Of a DNA stretch of 6,216 nt, positions 1-5,574 are shown piece by piece (position 1 is the first letter of the stretch; every line of letters begins with the position of its first letter). The DNA comes from CAWDPQ01 sp049642465. Its GTDB lineage: Bacteria > Acidobacteriota > Vicinamibacteria > Vicinamibacterales > 2-12-FULL-66-21. The stretch covers positions 1 to 6,216 of the forward strand of contig JBAROV010000023.1 in NCBI GenBank assembly GCA_049642465.1. The letters are read 5' to 3'. A program made the position numbers and the translations under genes. Below the pieces are notes generated by a model. It was not told the DNA's origin, did no database searches, and saw only the letters and a program-made list of their open reading frames with translations.

Positions 1-110
1 GTGATTCGGTACGGATTCTCTGGCGATGGGGATGCCGGATTGCTGCCACCGCCACACGACGCCAGACCCAAAAGGCAAGCGATCGCGAGTGCGCGCCTGG
101 ACCAAGCCAT
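1..110 (-). CDS. Lipoprotein N-terminus, cut by left window edge
   Basis: Only the first 36 codons lie in the window; the gene continues past base 1. Translation from the ATG at 110-108 gives a textbook lipoprotein signal: MAWSRR, a hydrophobic stretch (ALAIACLLG), then a lipobox L16-A17-S18-C19, so lipidation on Cys19 is expected. After that comes a flexible GGGS/Pro/Ser linker and the beginning of a folded domain (NPYRI). The start lies 5 bp after the TAA of the beta-barrel gene, so it is very probably the next gene of the same operon. The mature domain is not visible. The linker followed by a short beta-strand would suit a small periplasmic beta-sandwich such as a cupredoxin-like domain, but that is a guess. 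No strong Shine-Dalgarno is present, so expression probably depends on translation of the gene before it. Confidence 0.75.
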   Translation of the reverse strand, partial: MAWSRRALAIACLLGLASCGGGSNPASPSPENPYRI

Positions 111-115
111 TCGTT

Positions 116-757
116 TTAGAACCTGAATCCGACGGTCACTGACAGGGCACGATTCGTGACCTTCACGTCATCGCTCGTGTCCTTGTCGATGTCGCTCAGT
201 CCATGGGTGTATCGGCCGTCGACGACGATGCGTCCGAATTCGAGGCCGCCACCGGCGACGATACCGACATCGAATCGCTCGACTTCATCGATCACGTCGA
301 TTTCCTCAGTGGAGCTCCCGAAATCCGCTCTCGTCTTTGCCCGCAGCAGGTAGCCGAAGGAGGGCCCGCCCACGACGTACCAGGACCTGGCGTTTGCAGA
401 ACCTCGCGAGATTCGCGCGAGCACAGGGACTTCGATGTAATCGAGCAGCAGCTTCGCAACGATTCCGAACTCTTCCCCTTTCGCGCCCTTCATCGCATAC
501 AACACTTCCGGCTGCAGTTCGATCCACGACGCCGCGCGCCAGGTGACGAAACCGCCAAAGACCCCACGCAACTGCCAGTCAACCGCGCCGTCCTGATCTT
601 CACCCGTCGTCTTCGTGGTCGTGAAGTTGACGCCGCCACGAACGCCTGTCCTCATCCCTTGCGCGAACGAGGAACTGGCGCAGACGACCAGCAGCACGGT
701 CAGGGTCGCGATGATGCGGGCCACTCGATTGGCGAGAAATCCTGCGACGGCAGTCAC
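116..757 (-). CDS. Small outer-membrane beta-barrel protein (PorT/OMP_b-brl type)
   Basis: The 213-residue product has a Sec signal peptide (basic RVAR near residues 11-14, hydrophobic 15-27, likely cleavage after SFA at 30-32). The mature part opens with GVRGGVNF and alternates aromatic/hydrophobic and polar residues throughout, as in amphipathic strands (ELQPEVLYAMKG, YIEVPVLARI, WYVVGGPSFGYLL, FDVGIVAGGGLEF, VVDGRYTHGLSDI). It ends in VTVGFRF, with the terminal Phe typical of proteins recognised by the BAM machinery. This matches the 'outer membrane beta-barrel' families PF13568/PF13505, whose usual length is about 200 residues. The start is GTG at 757, overlapping the TGA of the DUF1501 gene as GTGA, which suggests translational coupling; there is no good Shine-Dalgarno. 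Such small barrels are usually structural or anchoring rather than general porins. Its partner or ligand is unknown. Confidence 0.85.
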   Translation of the reverse strand: MTAVAGFLANRVARIIATLTVLLVVCASSSFAQGMRTGVRGGVNFTTTKTTGEDQDGAVDWQLRGVFGGFVTWRAASWIELQPEVLYAMKGAKGEEFGIVAKLLLDYIEVPVLARISRGSANARSWYVVGGPSFGYLLRAKTRADFGSSTEEIDVIDEVERFDVGIVAGGGLEFGRIVVDGRYTHGLSDIDKDTSDDVKVTNRALSVTVGFRF

Positions 758-2016
758 AGGAAAGTGGGCCCGCCACGGAAATTCCCGCTGAGCACCGCGC
801 TCGAGTCGGCACCAAGCCAGCGGTCGATGACCGTCGCGTACACGGATCGGAAATCCGTCTCGTAGCGCACGTCGTTGCCGTTGTTTTCCAGAGTCGGGTT
901 GTCTGGCGCCGCGCGCAGGTCGGCTGCCGTTCCGTAGAGGCCTCCGTGGACGGCACCGCCCATGACCAGCATCAGGCCCGCCGCGCCGTGATCGGTGCCG
1001 CTACTGCCGTTTTCGTTGATGCGCCGCCCGAATTCTGAAAACTGAAGAAGCAGCGTGTCGTTCAACAGGCCCTGATTCCGCAGATCGTTGTGAAATGCCA
1101 GCAGCGCCGCGTCGAGCGCGCCCATCAGGTTTCCGTACGTCCCGTTCGCGACATTGGTGTTCTGTCCTGCGTGAGTGTCGAACCCACCCGTCTGGACCCA
1201 GAACACCCTGGTCCCGACGCCGCGAGCCATGGCGCCTGCAACCGTCCGTAACGCCTGACCGAGTCCATTGTTCGGATAAGCAACGCTCGGCGTGTAGCTC
1301 ACCACCTGGACGACGCGGTCGAGTGTTGCGAACGCCGCCTGCGCTGTGGCGTTGACGAACGAGACATGAGGTCGGTCGATCGGGAGATGCGAAGCAATCC
1401 GCGTCGCGCTCTGCCGGGCGAACTGTGCGTCTGTGCCACCGTTGGGGCTGGCAAACGCGTACTGCTGGACGTTGGGAATCGAGGGTACGCCGACGGTTCG
1501 CGCGAGAAGCGTACGCGGCGTCTCCCGTACGGTTGACCAGGCCGTCAATGGATCAACAGGCGAGGGCAGGGTATCGAGATAACGTCCCAGCCATCCGGTC
1601 CCTTGCGGAGACGACGGGTCTCCCGTTGACCAAATGTCGGTGCCCTGAAAATGGGAGCGGCTCGAGTTGGGATAGCCGGTTCGCTGAACGATTGCCAGCC
1701 TGCCCGAGTCGAAGATTGAGCGCAAGCCGCCGAGCCTCGGATGCAATCCGAGCGCGCGCCCCGCGCTATCGGTTCCGATCTGTAGCACGTTCCCCGCCGG
1801 AACCGCCTGGCTCGGCCGACGGGCGTAGTACTGCTGATCCCGATATGGGATGAGCGTGCTCAATGCGTCGTTGCCGCCGCTTAGATACAGCACGACGAGG
1901 TTCCGGCGGGTCTGGCCCTGCGCGACCGCGAGATCGGACAGGAACGACGGCGCGGCAAATCCGACGGTAAAGGCTGCGACGCCGTTCTTGACGAATTCAC
2001 GTCTGGTGATCGGCAT
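754..2016 (-). CDS. DUF1501 domain protein, Tat-exported
   Basis: The 420-residue protein is of normal DUF1501 (PF07394) length. It begins with a Tat signal: TRREFVKNG at residues 4-12, a hydrophobic region, and AVA at 30-32 as likely cleavage site. Family motifs follow in order: VVLYLSGGND (about 41-50), LHPRLGGLRSIFDSGRLAIVQ, SRSHFQGTDIW (about 119-129), WVQTGGFDTHAGQ (about 273-285), LLLQFSEFGRR (about 322-332), GTDHGAAG (about 340-347) and a C-terminal YETDFRSVYATVIDRWLG. DUF1501 is related to the alkaline phosphatase/sulfatase fold, where Asp and His of a DHG motif bind metal. The Asp and His seen here (GGND, FDTH, TDHG) fit this, but no reaction is known to me. The ATG at 2016 is chosen because it puts the twin arginine at residues 5-6; an in-frame GTG at 2043 would overlap DUF1800. 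The gene starts 7 bp after DUF1800 ends and its TGA overlaps the next start. Confidence 0.93.
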   Translation of the reverse strand: MPITRREFVKNGVAAFTVGFAAPSFLSDLAVAQGQTRRNLVVLYLSGGNDALSTLIPYRDQQYYARRPSQAVPAGNVLQIGTDSAGRALGLHPRLGGLRSIFDSGRLAIVQRTGYPNSSRSHFQGTDIWSTGDPSSPQGTGWLGRYLDTLPSPVDPLTAWSTVRETPRTLLARTVGVPSIPNVQQYAFASPNGGTDAQFARQSATRIASHLPIDRPHVSFVNATAQAAFATLDRVVQVVSYTPSVAYPNNGLGQALRTVAGAMARGVGTRVFWVQTGGFDTHAGQNTNVANGTYGNLMGALDAALLAFHNDLRNQGLLNDTLLLQFSEFGRRINENGSSGTDHGAAGLMLVMGGAVHGGLYGTAADLRAAPDNPTLENNGNDVRYETDFRSVYATVIDRWLGADSSAVLSGNFRGGPTFL

Positions 2017-2023
2017 GTTGGGC

Positions 2024-3487
2024 CTATATGAACTGATACTCACCCGAGCCGACGATCAGATGGACCACGCCCGAGGCCTTCGTGGCAATCTGCGCGTCCG
2101 ATCCGCTCCAGGCCCCACCGGCGCCTGCGTATTCGACGAGCGCCCCGTAGGAGGCGGAGCTGTATTCGGGCGGCGTGAGGCGATCGAGCGCGTGCGCCAC
2201 GACGTCTTCGGGGGAGCTGACGTGGCCTCGAAATGCGTCGCGCAGGTTGAACTTCTGATTGGTCGTCAGTTGCGCCGCAAAGTTCATCCGCGCCAGCATC
2301 GTCCCGCTCGAAAACCAGCCACGTCCGAGTTCCCATCCGTTGACGTCGGGCGGCTCGAACAACTGCTGCCCCATGTTCACGAGCGGGGTGAGCGCATCAT
2401 TCACCGAGAATCCGGCCGAGCCGACCTCTTTGAGCGATCGGATGACGAATTCGACCGGCCACGAGTACCGCCGGTAGTAGTTCGCTGGATCGCGGAACTG
2501 GGGCGACAACAGCAGCCGCCTGACCATCGGCTCGATTTCGCCGCGCGTCGAGTAGTAGACCGATGAGACCTGTTCGATGAGCGCGCTGTCTGGAGGGTCC
2601 ACTTCATTGATGAAGTAGGCGTACAACTTGCGCGCAAGTCGCGGACCCGTGGCCGGGTGGAAAGCGACCGCCGCGATGAGATCCAGGCCGTCCTGCATGC
2701 CGCTCGATTGCGAACGCGCCGGTATCGTGCGCCCCCCGCCTGGATAAATCGGAAACGAAAATTCTTTTGCCGTTGTTTCGTGCTGGCCGGCGTTGTAGTT
2801 GAACTCGAGACGTTGCCCGCCGGCGCTGCCTCGACGGGCGAGGTTCCAGCCGGTAAAGACGCGAGCGCCCGCGTATACGTCCGATTCGGTGAACGTCCCG
2901 ACGCCCATCGTGAAGAGTTCCATCAACTCGCGTGCGAAGTTTTCCTGCGGACGCGCGCGGACGTTCGTTCGGCCGTCGAGCCAATACAGCATGGCCGGGT
3001 CCTGGGCCACGGCCACGAGCAGATCGTGGAAGTTCCCGAGCGCATGTTCGCGGAACAACTCGAGCTGTCCCTTGGCACCGCCGGGATCCTCGGAGGGCTT
3101 GGCCGCCATCATTCGCACGGCTTCCGTCTCGCCGGCCTCGCCCGCGATCTTGGAGTAGGCCGTCGCGAAGTGGTTGTGCCAGAAGAGCGCCATCTTCTCC
3201 TGCAGCGGCCGCTGGCTGTGGACCATGCGAAACAGCCAGCGCTGCCGCGCATCGGTGATGTTGGTGTTTGGGGCGAATCCGCTTCTGGCCGTAATCCCGA
3301 CGTACCCCGGACGGCCGATGAAATCGGCCACATCGTCCGGGATGGACGAGTAATTGACTAGACGAGCGGCGGCGCTGGTAAAAGCAAGCAGCCCCTGACG
3401 GGCGTAGCCGGAGATCTCCTCTTCGGTCGCGCCAAATCCGGCGCGGCGGACGAGGTGTTCGAGTTCAGGCTCCCGAGCTCTCGCCAT
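2024..3487 (-). CDS. DUF1800 domain protein
   Basis: The 487-residue protein is a full-length DUF1800 (PF08811) member. Family motifs seen: HLVRRAGFGAT (11-21), EKMALFWHNHFAT (97-109), LELFREHALGNFHDLL (about 142-157), QDPAMLYWLDG (162-172), NFARELMELFTMGVG (183-197), DVYAGARVFTGW (203-214), LARKLYAYF (284-292), and GQQLFEPPDVNGWELGRGW (373-391). Conserved His and Glu residues in WHNHF and ARELMELF suggest a functional, perhaps enzymatic site, though the biochemical role of the family is unknown. It nearly always sits next to DUF1501, as here. No signal peptide is visible: the start reads MARAREPELEHLV and the frame upstream reaches a stop at 3526-3524 without another start codon. It may therefore stay cytoplasmic or leave together with its Tat-exported partner. 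There is no Shine-Dalgarno; a promoter close to the ATG points to a near-leaderless mRNA. First gene of the operon. Confidence 0.93.
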   Translation of the reverse strand: MARAREPELEHLVRRAGFGATEEEISGYARQGLLAFTSAAARLVNYSSIPDDVADFIGRPGYVGITARSGFAPNTNITDARQRWLFRMVHSQRPLQEKMALFWHNHFATAYSKIAGEAGETEAVRMMAAKPSEDPGGAKGQLELFREHALGNFHDLLVAVAQDPAMLYWLDGRTNVRARPQENFARELMELFTMGVGTFTESDVYAGARVFTGWNLARRGSAGGQRLEFNYNAGQHETTAKEFSFPIYPGGGRTIPARSQSSGMQDGLDLIAAVAFHPATGPRLARKLYAYFINEVDPPDSALIEQVSSVYYSTRGEIEPMVRRLLLSPQFRDPANYYRRYSWPVEFVIRSLKEVGSAGFSVNDALTPLVNMGQQLFEPPDVNGWELGRGWFSSGTMLARMNFAAQLTTNQKFNLRDAFRGHVSSPEDVVAHALDRLTPPEYSSASYGALVEYAGAGGAWSGSDAQIATKASGVVHLIVGSGEYQFI

Positions 3488-3498
3488 GGCGACGGCCG

Positions 3499-3527
3499 AT
3501 AATACGCCTCGGCAGTTCCGCTGTTAA
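3499..3527 (-). promoter_or_regulatory. Sigma70-type promoter of the DUF1800 operon
   Basis: On the minus strand, TTAACA (3527-3522, 5 of 6 to TTGACA) and TATTAT (3504-3499, 5 of 6 to TATAAT) are separated by exactly 17 bp. Transcription should start near 3491-3493, only about 4-6 bases before the ATG at 3487. That agrees with the absence of a ribosome binding site there. The -35 box and most of the spacer lie inside the inverted repeat at 3511-3561, so binding of a protein to that repeat would block RNA polymerase. Called from sequence alone. Confidence 0.6.
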
Positions 3528-3561
3528 TACTATGCCTGAGTATTGCAACGCGGGAACTGCC
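3511..3561. repeat. Nested inverted repeat, probable operator
   Basis: Outer arms GGCAGTTCC (3511-3519) and GGAACTGCC (3553-3561) are perfectly complementary. Inside them, GC (3520-3521 with 3550-3551), GTT/AAC (3523-3525 with 3547-3549) and AATACT/AGTATT (3526-3531 with 3539-3544) also pair, leaving single-base bulges at 3522 and 3552, a two-base bulge at 3545-3546 and a 7-base loop at 3532-3538. That makes 20 pairs in 51 bp, with both arm sets centred at about 3535-3536. It overlaps the -35 box and spacer of the DUF1800 promoter. An operator is the simplest reading. No T-tract follows on the minus strand, so an intrinsic terminator for the DUF1080 gene is less likely; a REP/MITE-like element is another option. 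Confidence 0.7.
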
Positions 3562-3674
3562 AGTTTCCCCGGGCGGCGGCGTGTGCCCAGGCCCGCGGCA
3601 ACATGTAGAAGAAGCCCCGGCACGATCGTGAGGCTGATCGCCACGTGCACGAACCCGAGGAGGGTCGCCGATCC
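3562..3674 (-). other. Intergenic stretch with possible coding remnant
   Basis: This stretch between the DUF1080 stop and the palindrome holds no intact gene. On the minus strand, the frame that follows the DUF1080 stop codon starts with about 20 codons that nearly all end in G or C and encode a hydrophobic stretch (ATLLGFVHVAISLTIVPG). After the C-run at 3615-3618 the coding-like character moves to the next frame (FFYMLPRAWAHAAARGNW), which ends at TAG 3532-3530 inside the palindrome. This could be a frameshifted remnant of a small membrane protein, or chance in GC-rich DNA. A GTG at 3650 could start a short ORF but has no ribosome binding site. Confidence 0.2.
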
Positions 3675-4445
3675 TCAGAAAGTCTTCAGACGGATGCTGC
3701 GGTACTCGACTTTCATCGGCGGGCCCACGTGCACCTGGACTCCGATCAATCCATCAACAGGCCTGTTCGGCGCGTCATCGTCCACCACCACGCACATAAG
3801 CTGACCGTTGAGCACGTGCGTGAGCGTGGCGCCGCGGGCGATCACGTGGACGGAGTTCCACCCGTCCGTGATGTTTTTCGCGAGATCATCGGCGTTACCG
3901 AAAGTAGAGACGAGCACGGGAGGTCTGCCGCCGACCACTCTTGTGAGCTGTCCACGCAGTGCGAGAAACAGGCGTCCTTTTTCTTCGTAGTTGTTTCCGG
4001 AGTAGCGCTTCCGGCCATCGACGTCGAATTGATAGCCCCGCATGGCGAACCGGTTGGCAGCTGTCACGGCGTCGGGGACGATCGCGCTGCGGTAATTGAT
4101 ACCGCTGTTACCTTCTGGCGTGATTCGGTAATCGAGTTTCAGGTCGAAATCTCTCGGCCGCCCCCCTCGCCAGATGATAAAGGTGTTGCTCTTGATCACC
4201 GTCTCGGCGGTGATTTCACCGACCAGCGATCCTTCCTCGACGCGCCAGTACTTCGGATCCCCGTCCCAACCGTTGAGCGTCCTGCCATCGAAGATCGGCT
4301 GATATCCAGGCTCGTCGCCTTGGACGGGTGCCGGGCGATCAGCCTGTCGAGGCACATATGCCTGGTCCGCGGGCTGCTGACTGGGGGATCCGCCCAGCGC
4401 AAGCGCGGCACCGAACGCCGCCACGAGCACAACAAGCCTGCTCAC
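3675..4445 (-). CDS. DUF1080 / 3-keto-disaccharide hydrolase-like protein
   Basis: Single-domain DUF1080 protein (PF06439), a concanavalin/LamG-like jelly roll; characterised members hydrolyse 3-keto-glucosides and related oxidised sugars. From GTG 4445 the product is 256 residues: hydrophobic signal at 4-18, a Pro/Gln-rich linker, then the domain from about residue 48. Family motifs seen: PIFDGRTLNGWDG (50-62), YWRVEEGSLVGE (66-77), FIIWRGG, FDLKLDYRITPEGNSGINYRS (starting at 100), MRGYQFDVDG, NYEEKGRLF, WNSVHVIARG, HVLNGQLM, and a closing VEYRSIRLKTF. The GTG start is chosen because it puts the signal peptide at the N-terminus. In-frame starts farther upstream (4547, 4592, 4730) add a charged, unconserved leader, and the last two reach into the divergent gene. 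No clear Shine-Dalgarno precedes the GTG, so the start is less certain than the gene. Divergent from DUF6807; probably acts in the periplasm. Confidence 0.9.
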   Translation of the reverse strand: MSRLVVLVAAFGAALALGGSPSQQPADQAYVPRQADRPAPVQGDEPGYQPIFDGRTLNGWDGDPKYWRVEEGSLVGEITAETVIKSNTFIIWRGGRPRDFDLKLDYRITPEGNSGINYRSAIVPDAVTAANRFAMRGYQFDVDGRKRYSGNNYEEKGRLFLALRGQLTRVVGGRPPVLVSTFGNADDLAKNITDGWNSVHVIARGATLTHVLNGQLMCVVVDDDAPNRPVDGLIGVQVHVGPPMKVEYRSIRLKTF

Positions 4446-4590
4446 GTCTGTTGAATCGTAGTCGATGTGCCGTTCGTTTACCTCGTCGTTTGTCCGCGAG
4501 GACTCGCGCCGCCGGTCCGGAGCGCAGCCTGGATGACCTGTCACCATCCCTGATAAGGTTGTCGAGGCCCATTGTTGATTGGAGAGCGAC
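4446..4590. promoter_or_regulatory. Divergent intergenic region with short palindrome
   Basis: These 145 bp separate the start codons of the DUF1080 (minus) and DUF6807 (plus) genes, so promoters for both should lie here. I found no convincing pair of -35 and -10 boxes; GATAAG at 4552-4557 is the best plus-strand -10 candidate and has no good -35. A perfect inverted repeat CGCGAG-GA-CTCGCG sits at 4495-4508 between the two starts and could be a shared operator, although short GC palindromes arise easily in such DNA. Confidence 0.4.
4581..4586 (+). promoter_or_regulatory. Ribosome binding site of the DUF6807 gene
   Basis: GGAGAG ends 4 bases before the ATG at 4591, with the GGAG core 6 bases away, a good Shine-Dalgarno placement. 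It decides the start: an in-frame TTG at 4579 lies upstream of this site and cannot use it. Confidence 0.75.
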
Positions 4591-5559
4591 ATGACACGTA
4601 GGTTGACGATCGTGCTGGTTGGCGCTTGCGCGCTGACGGGATCGCTCGTGGCGGCATCCCTCGAGCAGGCGACAGCCGTGCGCATCACGAAGGACCCCCA
4701 GGGATACTGGTTCACGGAGGGTGATACCAAGGTTCTGTTCTATCAGGCGCAGCGCAGGGCCCTGCCCGATGGTCAGGCCGCGCGGTCGAACTATTTCCAT
4801 CCGCTTTACGATCTGGACGGCCACGTTTTGACCGAGGACTTCCCGAAGGATCACATCCATCACCGGGGCATCTTCTGGGCCTGGCACCAGGTGCGGGTCA
4901 ACGGCACGACGGTGCAGGACCAGTGGGTCAACCGCGACTCGTTCTGGACCGTGCGGGACGCCGAGATTAGTTCAGATGCACGCTCCGCCACACTCGCGCT
5001 TCGCGTCACCTGGGAGTCGCCGCTCCTTCCGGATGCCCAGGGCCAGCGGCGCCCGTTCGTTGAGGAGCGCAGCATCACGCGCGTGTACCAGGCCGAAGGG
5101 GCGATTCGCAAGATCGACTTCCACCAGCGGCTGACGGCGCTCGTCGATGGCGTCGAGATCGGGGGATCGGACGATGCGAAGGGCTACGGCGGCTTCTCGT
5201 ATCGTATCGTGATGCCGCCCGACATCCGGTTCACGGGCGCGCAGGGTGTCGTCACGCCGATCGAGAATGCCGTCAGTCCGAGTCCGTGGATGGACGTGTC
5301 TGCCACCTATGGGGCGTCGGGAAAGAGCGGTCTGGCAGTCCTGACGCACCCGAGTACAACGGGGTTCCCGCAGCCCTGGATCCTCCGCGCACGAGGCAGC
5401 ATGCAGAATGCCGTCTACCCCGGGCGGCAGCCGTCCGCCATTCCGCGCGACCGTCCGGTGATCCTGCGTTACCGGATCGTGCTGCATCGCGGCGACGTCG
5501 CGCCGGCAGACATCGAACGTCTGCAGGCGGAATACGCTGGGGAACCCGTCGCGCAGTGA
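4591..5559 (+). CDS. DUF6807 family exported protein ('PmoA family')
   Basis: The 322-residue product matches DUF6807 (PF14100), often labelled 'PmoA family' although it has nothing to do with the methane monooxygenase subunit. A Sec signal (MTRR, hydrophobic 5-22, likely cleavage after VAA at 20-22) leads into a beta-rich domain. The diagnostic block is FHPLYDLDG (69-77), VLTEDFP (79-85) and KDHIHHRGIFWAW (86-98), whose His88, His90 and His91 with nearby Asp87 look like a metal or catalytic site. Further on are KGYGGFSYR (197-205), LTHPSTTGFPQPW and the family's closing LRYRIVLHRGD. No biochemical activity is known to me; relatives often accompany sugar oxidoreductases and DUF1080 proteins, which suggests exported carbohydrate processing. 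It is divergent from DUF1080 here, which supports that link. The ATG at 4591 has a clear ribosome binding site. Confidence 0.88.
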   Translation: MTRRLTIVLVGACALTGSLVAASLEQATAVRITKDPQGYWFTEGDTKVLFYQAQRRALPDGQAARSNYFHPLYDLDGHVLTEDFPKDHIHHRGIFWAWHQVRVNGTTVQDQWVNRDSFWTVRDAEISSDARSATLALRVTWESPLLPDAQGQRRPFVEERSITRVYQAEGAIRKIDFHQRLTALVDGVEIGGSDDAKGYGGFSYRIVMPPDIRFTGAQGVVTPIENAVSPSPWMDVSATYGASGKSGLAVLTHPSTTGFPQPWILRARGSMQNAVYPGRQPSAIPRDRPVILRYRIVLHRGDVAPADIERLQAEYAGEPVAQ

Positions 5560-5574
5560 GCGGCTGACCGGCGA

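Noticed and set aside
679..685. Lipobox (VVC, Cys26) in the barrel protein
   Set aside because: Val directly before Cys is not accepted by signal peptidase II; an ordinary SFA cleavage site follows a few residues later.
203..865. Long plus-strand open frame opposite the barrel gene
   Set aside because: It has no recognisable domain, is rich in Arg and Asp as expected of antisense frames in GC-rich genes, and lies opposite a clear exported protein gene.
2017..2043. GTG at 2043 as start of the DUF1501 gene
   Set aside because: It would overlap the DUF1800 end and put nine extra residues before the twin-arginine motif; ATG at 2016 gives a standard Tat signal.
2657..3361. 234-codon plus-strand frame opposite DUF1800
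   Set aside because: It lies wholly antisense to a gene with many family motifs; its sequence is low-complexity Arg/Val/Glu and has no domain signature.
3645..4454. 269-codon plus-strand frame opposite DUF1080
   Set aside because: Antisense shadow of a well-supported gene, with no recognisable motif.
4579..4590. TTG at 4579 as start of the DUF6807 gene
   Set aside because: The GGAGAG ribosome binding site lies downstream of it and is well placed for the ATG at 4591.
4446..4730. Longer N-terminus for the DUF1080 protein (starts at 4547, 4592 or 4730)
   Set aside because: The extra residues are charged and unlike the family, would bury the signal peptide inside the protein, and the two longest forms run into the divergent DUF6807 gene.
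4591..5559. Methane monooxygenase subunit PmoA
   Set aside because: The family label 'PmoA' is historical; the protein is a soluble exported beta-rich domain without the membrane helices of true PmoA.
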